From assembly GCF_000023325.1 (NCBI RefSeq), contig NC_012785.1, positions 992,001 to 1,056,000 of the forward strand: 64,000 nt of DNA, written 5' to 3'. Position 1 is the stretch's first letter. Each line of letters starts with the position of its first letter. This document shows, one piece after another, positions 6,806 to 14,633 of the stretch. The DNA is from Kosmotoga olearia TBF 19.5.1 (lineage in GTDB: Bacteria; Thermotogota; Thermotogae; Petrotogales; Kosmotogaceae). The translations under genes and the position numbers were made by a program. The notes beneath the pieces are model-generated. The model did not search any database and was not told where the DNA came from. It saw nothing but the letters and a program-made list of their open reading frames with translations.

Positions 6806-8565
6806 AACCGCTCACTCTCCTCCATTCTCTCCATGGCAATGAGTGCCGCTCCGTAAGCACCGACGATGTCAGGGACATCTGGTATCAGGAGTGAGGTTCC
6901 GAGCATTTCTTCCAGTGTCCGTACCATCCCTTTGTTTCTGGCAACGCCTCCTGTGAAAACCGTTGGCGGTTCACATTTCAAACGCCTGTACATCGCTTTT
7001 ATCCTTTTTCCAATAGACTCAAAAAGCCCCGCGGATATATCTTCAACGGATTCCCCTTTTCCTAAAAGCGAAATAACCTCGGATTCCGCGAAAACAGTGC
7101 ACATACTGCTTATAGGAACTATTTTCTTCGAGTTGAATGCCGCTTCGCTCATTTTACCCAGATCCAATTGAAGAACATTCGACATAACCTCGAGAAATCT
7201 TCCCGTTCCAGCTGCACATTTATCATTCATGACGAAATCAACCACTTTGCCACTAGCATCCAGCCTTATGACCTTACTGTCCTGTCCGCCCATGTCTATA
7301 ACGCTTCTCGCCTGGGGGAAGAATCTGTGCGCTCCTTTTGCATGGCAGGTTATCTCCGTTACGGCATCATTGGCAAAGTCGATTATATTCCTCCCGTATC
7401 CTGTGGCTATACAATAGGAAATATCATTCATATTGAATTCCAGTTCCCTCATTAAATCCTCGAGGAGTTCTGTCGCTTTTTTTGAAATATCCCTTCCTGT
7501 CTTTTCGCTTCTCCAGCCTATTATATTACCCATCTGATCAACAACAACTATGTTGGTTGTTGTTGAACCCGAATCAACCCCAACAAAGAGTTTTCCTTCG
7601 CCCCTTCGAACGTGGGTCATTTTCTCCTTTTTGAGTGTTTCTATGAAAGCTCCAAGCCTTGTAAGCAGCTGTCCACCCGAATAGAGAGGATAATCAACCT
7701 CCACAAATATAGAGGGCTTTGAAATCTTCACATTTCTGTATACGAAACCGTAAAAATCGCAGAATTTAGGAGAACCAAAAATGACGCCATCGATTTCGAA
7801 CTCCATCAGGAGCTCTTCATAATCTTTTCTAGCAGCAACCTCAAAACGCCCGCATGGAATTCTCGACTGTAAAAGCCTTTTCGATATTGCATTTAATGGA
7901 TTCTCACGAGTGCTGTAATCACCGGTAAAACCGCGGATTCCCCCACAACTTTCGTTAAGTACCATCTTCCCACCAGCTTTTCTAATTAGCTCACCAATTT
8001 GGACCGATTCAGCAATCCCGCCAAAATAGGCTATTCTCGGCAAAAAGTTAGAGTCTCTTTCGCTTTCTGGTGTATAGATCTTCCCACTTCCGGCAGCTTT
8101 CAAAGCCGCTGAAAGTTCTTCAGCGGAATAACCCTCCCTGTGAACCTTCCAGAGATGTTTTCTTAGCTTGATAAATCTCTCCATTCCCTTTATAAGCTCA
8201 TCGGTGGTTATTGGTTTGCCTCTCAATTCGGAGAGAAATTCTGTTAACCTCTTCAATTCACCAGCATAGAATTCAACAGCGCTATCATCGTTTCTCCATG
8301 GGAGCCTGAGTGTGAAGACCTTTGCTTGAGAATTTTTCATCAAGACATCCGCTGTTCGTCTCATTCCATCGCACGAGTCCACAGCAATATAAACATCATC
8401 TTTCTTCAGGTTCTTCACACCTTCATATACGGATTTGCAATAACCGCAGAGATTGCGGTGTATCAACGGATCCTCTCCGGATTCTCTGACCTCCAGCTTC
8501 TGGAAAGGTAACCCTGAAGCAATCAGAATTTCAACCGGTACGTAAGTACATGCGTAATATATCAT
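6802..8565 (-). CDS. Fusion: HgdB-like dehydratase subunit plus BadF/HgdC-type ATPase activator
   Basis: About 587 residues. The first 320 resemble a 2-hydroxyacyl-CoA dehydratase subunit, with cysteines in LCGYCKS (about 40 and 43), DSCDG (65), ESCGG and KFCDF. The rest is an ASKHA ATPase of the HgdC/BadF family: VGVDSGSTTTNIVVVD, IDMGGQDSKVI, KCAAGTGRF and SSMCTVFAESEV. The last two supply the cysteines that bridge the dimer's [4Fe-4S] cluster in known activators. Such ATPases drive low-potential electron transfer to a dehydratase or double-cubane partner. Start: ATG at 8565, after TAGGAAG; an in-frame TTG at 8589 is possible. The partner is probably the adjacent HgdB-like protein. Substrate unknown. 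Confidence 0.82.
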   Translation of the reverse strand: MIYYACTYVPVEILIASGLPFQKLEVRESGEDPLIHRNLCGYCKSVYEGVKNLKKDDVYIAVDSCDGMRRTADVLMKNSQAKVFTLRLPWRNDDSAVEFYAGELKRLTEFLSELRGKPITTDELIKGMERFIKLRKHLWKVHREGYSAEELSAALKAAGSGKIYTPESERDSNFLPRIAYFGGIAESVQIGELIRKAGGKMVLNESCGGIRGFTGDYSTRENPLNAISKRLLQSRIPCGRFEVAARKDYEELLMEFEIDGVIFGSPKFCDFYGFVYRNVKISKPSIFVEVDYPLYSGGQLLTRLGAFIETLKKEKMTHVRRGEGKLFVGVDSGSTTTNIVVVDQMGNIIGWRSEKTGRDISKKATELLEDLMRELEFNMNDISYCIATGYGRNIIDFANDAVTEITCHAKGAHRFFPQARSVIDMGGQDSKVIRLDASGKVVDFVMNDKCAAGTGRFLEVMSNVLQLDLGKMSEAAFNSKKIVPISSMCTVFAESEVISLLGKGESVEDISAGLFESIGKRIKAMYRRLKCEPPTVFTGGVARNKGMVRTLEEMLGTSLLIPDVPDIVGAYGAALIAMERMEESERF

Positions 8566-8569
8566 CTTC

Positions 8570-9826
8570 CTATACCCCCAACATCTCAAAGAAAGCTTTT
8601 ACCCTTGTACTAAATTGTCCGGCACTTTCTGCCGTATGATCCACACAGTCTCCATCCAGGGACAGGAAGGGTATCTCTTTCTCGATGAACTGCTTCTTAA
8701 GATACCCAACCGCTCCACTTGATTGGCGGCATCCCCAATGAGAAAAATGAACCACAGCATCTACTTTCAATTCCTCGCTAAGCTTTATGAGAAAATTCCC
8801 TCTTTCTTCTACCGTCCCATTTTCTATGTTGAATACCAGTTTTTCAGCGAGACTCCTTATGGGATCCTTTGGATTCAAAGGATACACCCAGTCCCACCAG
8901 AGTTCTGAACTAACAACTGATACCTTACCATAAGGTGAAAACAGCTCGAAAAGTTCGTTGTCGTAGTAAGGCGGTATATGAAGCCAGAGAACTCTCTTCT
9001 CAGGATCCTGCCATTCTCTATCAAAATCTGAAAGGAATCTATTTGAAGCTTCCAGCAACCTTTCATCACCTACCAAAGTGTGGAGAACGTAAAGCGTGTT
9101 CATATGTTCATACACCTCGAAGGGAATAACCTTTTCAGCGAGCTTTTTTCTCGCTTGAAGAAGATTCTTCCTTGTTTCTTCTTCTATTTCGAGGATTTCT
9201 GAGAGCCTGTTCATATTGTAAGTTTGTCCTGTGATCTCTTCCACGAAGGTTATGAGCTCACGAAGTTGTTTCTCAACATAGGGAACGTATTCCCTTTTTC
9301 GACCGCGCGGGACATCTATCATGAAAAAGGGGACCCCGTAAGCCTTTGCTATCGAATGAAACGTTCCTGCATTTCCGTCGCATAAAACCGATGTGGTCAT
9401 TGTAAACAACGGCTTTGGAAAACTTTTCCAAATTGCTGTTCCCAACGAGCACCGATGAAACGTGCAAAGAGAGGGCGTTACTCCTTCGCTCATGCTCAAC
9501 TCTATTGCGTACCCCTCGAGGTGCATGGCTGACATCGTTCCGGCTATGCCCTCAGCTGAAACGGGGTTCAAACCTGCAGCTATCAGTATTTCAGAAGGCG
9601 CGAGAAGATTCACCCAGACGCTGTTGTTTCCTCTTACCGCCTGATATACCTCATAAACGGCAAGGTGATTTATACTGGCAACAAAAGAAGGTTTCTTCTT
9701 ATCCGGAAAATTTTTTCTTTTGAAGAGTTCGAAACTTAATCCCATACTCAGATACCTTCTGAATTTTTCGGGCTGATCTAGGTAATTGCTTAAGAACTTT
9801 CCGAACAATCTACTCGATTTTGACAT
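8570..9826 (-). CDS. 2-hydroxyacyl-CoA dehydratase (HgdB)-family iron-sulfur protein
   Basis: About 418 residues of the HgdB/double-cubane-cluster family. Candidate cluster cysteines are in SLCTFHRCS (about 121 and 126), VLCDGNAG (149), HWGCRQS (near 360) and DGDCVDH (near 388). VDAVVHFSHWGCRQSSG near the C-terminus is the typical final cluster loop. Members reduce difficult substrates using an ATP-driven activator. No CoA-transferase or other fermentation gene adjoins, so a classical hydroxyacyl-CoA dehydratase role is not supported by context. A double-cubane-type reductase is an alternative. Start: ATG at 9826, five bases after CGGGAGG. Its stop lies 5 bases before the fusion gene, so the two are co-translated. 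Confidence 0.8.
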   Translation of the reverse strand: MSKSSRLFGKFLSNYLDQPEKFRRYLSMGLSFELFKRKNFPDKKKPSFVASINHLAVYEVYQAVRGNNSVWVNLLAPSEILIAAGLNPVSAEGIAGTMSAMHLEGYAIELSMSEGVTPSLCTFHRCSLGTAIWKSFPKPLFTMTTSVLCDGNAGTFHSIAKAYGVPFFMIDVPRGRKREYVPYVEKQLRELITFVEEITGQTYNMNRLSEILEIEEETRKNLLQARKKLAEKVIPFEVYEHMNTLYVLHTLVGDERLLEASNRFLSDFDREWQDPEKRVLWLHIPPYYDNELFELFSPYGKVSVVSSELWWDWVYPLNPKDPIRSLAEKLVFNIENGTVEERGNFLIKLSEELKVDAVVHFSHWGCRQSSGAVGYLKKQFIEKEIPFLSLDGDCVDHTAESAGQFSTRVKAFFEMLGV

Positions 9827-9832
9827 AAGCAC

Positions 9833-10183
9833 CTCCCGAGTTCGGTAATACCCGCACTTTCGATATCTTCAGGAAAGTCTGCATTAATACTCTATATATT
9901 AAAATCATACACGATATCATCTGCCTGAAGTTAGAAATTACGTGCAACTATATGAAGCATTATACACGAGCTTTGTATGTACAATTCGCAGATAATTATG
10001 ATATACATGTATGGGAAAATCAACCTGTACCTGTTAACCTATATCTACAACGTAGATCACCTTAAAAAACCACAAACCAGGGTAAGCATCAAACTCACGT
10101 GGTTTATCCATGTGTACCGAATACTCATTCAGAAGGGAGGAAATCGGTATTCCTTGTGCAATTTAGTGAGAAGAGGAATATCG
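9833..10183. other. Divergent gene-free region with candidate promoters
   Basis: Between the minus-strand dehydratase operon and the plus-strand phosphoesterase. On the plus strand TTGTAT (9973-9978), 18 bp, TATGAT (9997-10002) is a candidate promoter. On the minus strand a TATAAT (9964-9959) and several AT-rich boxes near 9890 are candidates without a good -35. An open frame runs through 9977-10183 but has no ribosome site and no recognisable protein. I take the region as untranslated. Confidence 0.4.
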
Positions 10184-10942
10184 TTGTTCTTTGTGAAGGG
10201 AATAATAAAGAAGGGCACAACTATCCTCATGATAGCGGTTTTCGCATTGGCTTTTTATGCGTTTGTTATCGAACCAGAAATATTGAAAGTGAGGAAATTT
10301 AAGATATCTGATGATAAGGGGTTGAAAGTCCTCTTCTTTTCGGACCTCCATATGAGGCACTACACAAATTTCCACGCCCAACTGATAAACCAAATAAAAG
10401 AACTTAAACCGAATTATATACTTTTTGGTGGTGATGCCGTCAAGTCGGGAGTTAATTTTTCCGATCTCCAGAGATTCTTTACAGAGCTTTCGAAAATAGC
10501 CCCATGTTATGCTGTTTTCGGCAACTGGGACTATGATATCGGCAGCAAATTAAAAGAGGTGTACAAAAATAGCGGGGTAATTCTCCTGGATGGAAAAGAA
10601 GCAGTCCTTTCCGGCAAAAACGGTAGCCTAACCCTCGTTGGCATGCCTTTGAACAGGCGTTACACTTTTACAGGTAATAAACACCCTCTGGTATTCGGTC
10701 ATTATCCCCATACTATCTTTCGGTATACCGGGATCGAACCGGTACTTTACCTTTCCGGCCACACACACGGTGGTCAGGTTTATATCCCATATATCTCAAA
10801 TCTTCTGCTTAAAAATAAATATCCAATCCTAAAAGGTATGGGTAACTTCGGTAAGCATAGGGTTCTTGTATCTGCGGGAGTCGGTTCATGGCTACATTTC
10901 AGGCTTTTCGTTCCTCCAGAGATCGTGTTAATACAGTTTTGA
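10184..10942 (+). CDS. Membrane-anchored metallophosphoesterase (YkuE-like)
   Basis: About 252 residues. One N-terminal hydrophobic segment (about 12-30, LMIAVFALAFYAFVI) is followed by the calcineurin-like metal-binding motifs in order: FFSDLHMRH, FGGDAVKSG, FGNWDYD, FGHYPHTIF and SGHTHGGQV. The catalytic domain is probably outside the membrane. Relatives cleave phosphodiesters such as UDP-lipid or cell-wall intermediates. The start is uncertain: I prefer TTG at 10184, seven bases after AGAAGAGG, because it sits just before the membrane anchor. An ATG at 9977 would add 69 residues with no domain. It is probably transcribed alone, since a strong new promoter begins right after its stop. Confidence 0.82.
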   Translation: MFFVKGIIKKGTTILMIAVFALAFYAFVIEPEILKVRKFKISDDKGLKVLFFSDLHMRHYTNFHAQLINQIKELKPNYILFGGDAVKSGVNFSDLQRFFTELSKIAPCYAVFGNWDYDIGSKLKEVYKNSGVILLDGKEAVLSGKNGSLTLVGMPLNRRYTFTGNKHPLVFGHYPHTIFRYTGIEPVLYLSGHTHGGQVYIPYISNLLLKNKYPILKGMGNFGKHRVLVSAGVGSWLHFRLFVPPEIVLIQF

Positions 10943-10947
10943 AACGG

Positions 10948-10976
10948 TTGACAGTGTTTTTTGGCAATGCTATAAT
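10948..10976 (+). promoter_or_regulatory. Perfect-consensus promoter of the glutaredoxin-like gene
   Basis: TTGACA (10948-10953), a 17-bp spacer and TATAAT (10971-10976). Predicted start near 10983, so the palindrome at 10987-11003 lies immediately downstream, where a bound repressor would block it. Confidence 0.88.
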
Positions 10977-10986
10977 AATTTTTGAT

Positions 10987-11003
10987 ATACCCATATGGGG
11001 TAT
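10987..11003. promoter_or_regulatory. Candidate CsoR/CstR-family operator
   Basis: ATACCCATATGGGGTAT, an inverted repeat with ATACCC/GGGTAT arms. It matches the general form of CsoR/CstR operators (ATACC...GGTAT) and sits at about +5 to +21 of a consensus promoter. No CsoR-family gene is in the window, so the regulator is inferred only from the site. Confidence 0.5.
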
Positions 11004-11020
11004 AAGGAGGTGACACGATC

Positions 11021-11257
11021 ATGCATCTGAAGGTTACGGTTTATTCCACTCCGTCCTGCCCGTGGTGCAGAAAAGCAAAACAGTATTTCAAGTCTCTTGG
11101 CATTCCTTTCAAGGATATAGACGTAAGCAAGAACCAAAAGAAAGCCGAAGAAATGTATAGAAAAAGCGGGCAGATGGGTGTTCCCGTAATAACGATAGGC
11201 AACCAGGTAATCGTTGGTTTCGATAAGGCAAAAATCGACAAAATTTTAGGTATTTAA
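11021..11257 (+). CDS. Glutaredoxin-like redox protein (CPWC)
   Basis: 78 residues forming one thioredoxin-fold domain. The active site TPSCPWCRKAK has Cys13 and Cys16. The cis-proline region QMGVPVITIGNQVIVGFD is typical of NrdH/YruB-type small glutaredoxins. It likely reduces disulfides or carries persulfide in the cytoplasm. AAGGAGG lies ten bases before the ATG. The gene stands alone between a perfect promoter and a terminator. The CsoR/CstR-like palindrome over its start site suggests induction by copper or by reactive sulfur; this is inference from the site. Confidence 0.9.
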   Translation: MHLKVTVYSTPSCPWCRKAKQYFKSLGIPFKDIDVSKNQKKAEEMYRKSGQMGVPVITIGNQVIVGFDKAKIDKILGI

Positions 11258-11276
11258 CAGAACCTATCAATGAAGT

Positions 11277-11304
11277 AAGGCGGTTTTTTTAGACCGCCTT
11301 TTTT
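11277..11304 (+). terminator. Rho-independent terminator after the glutaredoxin-like gene
   Basis: AAGGCGGT (11277-11284) pairs with ACCGCCTT (11293-11300), followed by a T tract to 11304. It is immediately upstream of the extended -10 of galT. Confidence 0.85.
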
Positions 11305-11305
11305 G

Positions 11306-11314
11306 TGCTATACT
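11306..11314 (+). promoter_or_regulatory. Extended -10 promoter of galT-galK
   Basis: TGCTATACT is a TGn-extended -10 element. The -35 position at 17-bp spacing is T-rich and falls inside the preceding terminator, so termination and initiation overlap. Start codon of galT at 11351. Confidence 0.5.
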
Positions 11315-11350
11315 TTTTGTGTAGAACGTTCAAGGGGGGGTATAGCGATA

Positions 11351-12313
11351 ATGCACGAACTTCGGTTCAACCCGCTAACAGGTGAGTGGGTAATTATTTC
11401 TTCCACAAGAAGTTCCCGCCCGGTACTCCCAGAAGGAAGCTGTCCATTGTGTCCAGGAGTTCTTGAACTGGAAAAAGATTATGATCTTGCTGTTTTCGAC
11501 AACCGCTATCCCTCCTTACTGCTAAATGCTGAAGAGCCACATACTTACGGTTCCCGGGTATTAAAAACGGAAAAAGCCATTGGAAAGTGCGAAGTAATAA
11601 TGTACACTTCTGAGCATAACTCGGCAGTATCAAAGCTGAACTTAAAACAGCTTACAAAACTCATCGAGGTCTGGTGCGATAGATACCGCGAACTTTCAAA
11701 TTTGAACGGGATTAAGTACATCTTCATCTTTGAAAACAGAGGAAAAGAAGTGGGGACAACCTTAAGCCACGCTCATGGCCAACTGTATGCTTTTCCCTTC
11801 ATCCCTAAAAGGATAAAAGAAAAACTTCATACGATAAAAACGTATTATCTTAAAAATCTTTCCTGTGCTCTATGTGATCTTATAAAAGAAAACTCTCTTG
11901 AAAAAAACATCGTTAGAGAAACTGAGTATATGTTAACCGTCGTTCCCCCTTACGCAAGATTCCCCTATGAGGTGCATATATATCCCAAACGTCACGTTTC
12001 AGCCATTATTGATCTAACAGCCAGGGAAAAAATAGATCTCGCCGTGGCTATAGGAGACGTGGCAAAGAGGTACGACAAACTCTTCGATGAAGCTTTCCCT
12101 TACATGATGACACTGTATAACCCTCCCGTAAACACAGGAGAGATTCACGATGACTATTTCCACTTTCACGTTGAGTTCAATCCACCAAAAAGAACAAAAG
12201 ACAAGCTGAAATGGATGGCCAGCGTTGAAACTGGTAGCTGGACGTTTATAAATCCATCAGAACCCGAAGAAGTAGCAAAAAAACTCAGAGAGGTGGTGAT
12301 AGACAATGGGTAA
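11351..12313 (+). CDS. galT: Galactose-1-phosphate uridylyltransferase
   Basis: 320 residues. It transfers UMP from UDP-glucose to galactose 1-phosphate in the Leloir pathway. The protein begins MHELRFNPLTGEWVIISSTR, has a zinc-type CPLCPG near the N-terminus and an active-site SHAHGQLYAFPFIP (the nucleophile is the second His). CALCDL and HVEFNPPKRTKDKLKW in the C-terminal half are also typical. The common HPH active site is HAH here. The ATG at 11351 was chosen, after GGGGGG, over an upstream ATG that would start inside the promoter. Its last codons overlap galK by 8 bases, so the two form one operon. Confidence 0.94.
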   Translation: MHELRFNPLTGEWVIISSTRSSRPVLPEGSCPLCPGVLELEKDYDLAVFDNRYPSLLLNAEEPHTYGSRVLKTEKAIGKCEVIMYTSEHNSAVSKLNLKQLTKLIEVWCDRYRELSNLNGIKYIFIFENRGKEVGTTLSHAHGQLYAFPFIPKRIKEKLHTIKTYYLKNLSCALCDLIKENSLEKNIVRETEYMLTVVPPYARFPYEVHIYPKRHVSAIIDLTAREKIDLAVAIGDVAKRYDKLFDEAFPYMMTLYNPPVNTGEIHDDYFHFHVEFNPPKRTKDKLKWMASVETGSWTFINPSEPEEVAKKLREVVIDNG

Positions 12314-13409
12314 TTTCGAATACTATGTTGCCCCTGGGAGAATCAACATAATAGGAGAGCATACTGATTACAACGATGGCTATGTTTTACCCGCTGCGAT
12401 AAACAAATATATTCAGGTCGGGGTCAGAAAAGCACCAGACAACAAGATAACCGTCAGATCCGCACAGAAAGGAACCTCTGCATTCTCCACAGATTCTATC
12501 GAAAAGGCCAATGACTGGTCAGACTATATAAGAGGCGTTTTCTGGATTCTTAAAAAGGAAAAGAACATAGATTTCCCTGGATTGGAACTGGAAATTACCT
12601 CGAACATTCCGGAAGGCGCGGGTCTTTCAAGTTCCGCCGCTCTTGAAGTCGCGGTAATAACCGCGCTAAATGGACTGTTGAACCTTGGCCTTACAGATAA
12701 GGAAAGGATTATTCTCTGCCAAAAAGCAGAAAACGATTTTGTTGGCGTCCAATGCGGAATAATGGACCAGTTTGCAAGCGTAATGGGAAAAGAAAATAAA
12801 GCGATCTTTCTCGATACCTATACGATGGATTACGAATACATCCCTCTTGAGCTAAAAGATTATTCTTTACTTGTAATAGATTCGGGAGTAAGGCATACCC
12901 TCTCATCCGGTGACTACAACAAACGAAGAGAAGAAGCAAAGAAGGCTCTTGCAGAGCTTGGGAAAACCAGCTATCGCGATGTGAAACTCGCCGACGTTCT
13001 TATGGCACGTTCTAAGATAAGCGAGATAAGTTACAGGAGAGCTATGCACATCGTTTCCGAGAACATGAGGGTTCTCGAAAGTGTGGATATTTTGAAACAC
13101 TCAAATTTTGAAAACCTTGGCAGACTCTTAATCCAGTCCCATGAATCTCTGGCTTTCGAATACGAGGTATCATGCGAAGAACTCGACTTTATGGTCGAAA
13201 AGCTCAGGAATCTTCCCGGCGTTTCAGGGTGCAGGATGATCGGCGCCGGATTCGGTGGTTCTGTCCTCGCAATCTGTGAAAAAACGGCAGTGGACAGCAT
13301 CATCTCAGAGCTTTCAGAGGTTTATAAAAAAGCATACAATCATGAACCAAAATTTTACGATGTTCTTCCATCTGATGGCGCAAGAAAAGTGGAAAAGCCT
13401 ATTTTATGA
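12306..13409 (+). CDS. galK: Galactokinase
   Basis: 367 residues of the GHMP kinase family. It phosphorylates galactose at C1 with ATP. The galactokinase signature GRINIIGEHTDYNDG lies at the N-terminus, the ATP loop EGAGLSSSAALE near residue 105, and the third motif GCRMIGAGFGGSVLA near 315. GGTGGTGA before the ATG lies inside galT. With galT this completes two Leloir steps; no galE is visible in the window. A terminator follows the stop by 20 bases. Confidence 0.96.
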   Translation: MGNFEYYVAPGRINIIGEHTDYNDGYVLPAAINKYIQVGVRKAPDNKITVRSAQKGTSAFSTDSIEKANDWSDYIRGVFWILKKEKNIDFPGLELEITSNIPEGAGLSSSAALEVAVITALNGLLNLGLTDKERIILCQKAENDFVGVQCGIMDQFASVMGKENKAIFLDTYTMDYEYIPLELKDYSLLVIDSGVRHTLSSGDYNKRREEAKKALAELGKTSYRDVKLADVLMARSKISEISYRRAMHIVSENMRVLESVDILKHSNFENLGRLLIQSHESLAFEYEVSCEELDFMVEKLRNLPGVSGCRMIGAGFGGSVLAICEKTAVDSIISELSEVYKKAYNHEPKFYDVLPSDGARKVEKPIL

Positions 13410-13428
13410 AATTAGGCTTTCAAGTGTT

Positions 13429-13453
13429 GGGTCGGTCTAGCCGACCCTTTTTG
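13429..13453 (+). terminator. Rho-independent terminator of galT-galK
   Basis: GGGTCGG / CCGACCC around TCTAG, followed by TTTTTG. Confidence 0.9.
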
Positions 13454-13561
13454 TTTTGAATTGAGGGATTGGGCTTGTTAGTAAAAAACTTGAATTCCAG
13501 AGAGCATTTGTGTGACAATAACTACGTCAGGTCAACTCATCTCATCCTTAGGGGGGATTGT

Positions 13562-14623
13562 ATGAAAAAGCTTGGTTCGTTCGGATTAATTCTGCTAATG
13601 GGGCTGTCAATCTTTGCACTCAAAATTGGGTTCGTTTATGTTGGCCCTGTAAGCGATGCTGGGTGGTCGTATGCACACGATCAGGGTCGCCAATACCTGG
13701 AGAAAATTTTCCCGGGCATCGAAACGATGTATTTCGAGGCCGTGCCTGAAGGTGCGGAGTCTGTGGCAAGAATCAGGCAATTGGCCGCTGACGGTTGTGA
13801 CATAGTCTTTACAACAAGTTTTGGCTATATGGATCCAACCCTTGAAGTCGCAAAGGACTTTCCCGATACTATCTTCATGCATTGTTCAGGATTCAAAAGA
13901 GCCGAAAATGTGGGAACATACTTCGGAAGAATCTACCAGGCTGATTTCCTCGTCGGCATGGTAGCTGGTGCGATGACAAAAACAAACATTATCGGCTATG
14001 TTGCCCCGCACCCAATTCCCGAAGTGGTCAGAGGTATAAACGCTTTCACTCTCGGTGTTAGAAAAGTAAATCCGTATGCTGTCGTCAAGGTCGTCTGGGT
14101 TAACGCATGGTTCGATCCCGCCACAGAGAAAGAAGCTGCTCTCAGTTTGATAGAAGCTGGTGCAGACGTTGTAGCCCACGGTCAGGACTCTCCCGCTGTG
14201 AACCAAACAGCACAGGAACATGGTGTCTGGTCGATAGGTTACAACAATGATATGTCAGCTTTTGCGCCGGAATCTCACCTCACAGCGGCAATCTGGAATT
14301 GGGGCCCGCTTTACGAGAAAATAGTGAAAAGTGTTATCGATGGTACGTGGAAAAGCGAAGATCTGTGGCCTGGCCTTGAAATGGGCGTTGTGGACATAGC
14401 TCCCATCCATTCTGCTGTACCCCGCCCCATAAGAGCTTTTGTTGAAACCTATAAGAAAAGAATTGCCCTCGGACAATATAAAATATTTGAAGGACCTATA
14501 AAGGATCAAAATGGCGAGGTCAGAATACCCGAAGGGGTAGTACCAAGTGACGAAGAGCTTCTCTCCATGTACTGGTTTGTAGAAGGAGTAGAAGGAACAT
14601 TACCAGAATCACCTGTGGAATAA
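13562..14623 (+). CDS. BMP/PnrA-family ABC transporter substrate-binding protein
   Basis: 353 residues. The signal peptide is MKKLGSFGLILLMGLSIFAL, without a lipobox cysteine, so the mature protein is periplasmic. KIGFVYVGPVSDAGWSYAHDQG opens the basic membrane protein (Bmp) fold, and YFGRIYQADFLVGMVAGAMT and VVAHGQDSPAVNQTA are typical of nucleoside-binding PnrA relatives. Start: ATG at 13562, four bases after GGGGGGAT; an upstream ATG would extend into sequence without coding character. It heads a four-gene transporter operon with two permeases and a double ATPase. Purine nucleosides are the best substrate guess; related systems also take up other small molecules. Confidence 0.9.
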   Translation: MKKLGSFGLILLMGLSIFALKIGFVYVGPVSDAGWSYAHDQGRQYLEKIFPGIETMYFEAVPEGAESVARIRQLAADGCDIVFTTSFGYMDPTLEVAKDFPDTIFMHCSGFKRAENVGTYFGRIYQADFLVGMVAGAMTKTNIIGYVAPHPIPEVVRGINAFTLGVRKVNPYAVVKVVWVNAWFDPATEKEAALSLIEAGADVVAHGQDSPAVNQTAQEHGVWSIGYNNDMSAFAPESHLTAAIWNWGPLYEKIVKSVIDGTWKSEDLWPGLEMGVVDIAPIHSAVPRPIRAFVETYKKRIALGQYKIFEGPIKDQNGEVRIPEGVVPSDEELLSMYWFVEGVEGTLPESPVE

Positions 14624-14633
14624 GTGAAAAGCT

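Noticed and set aside
9977-10183. N-terminal extension of the metallophosphoesterase
   Set aside because: No ribosome site at the ATG, no domain in the translation, and a membrane anchor begins just after the better TTG start.
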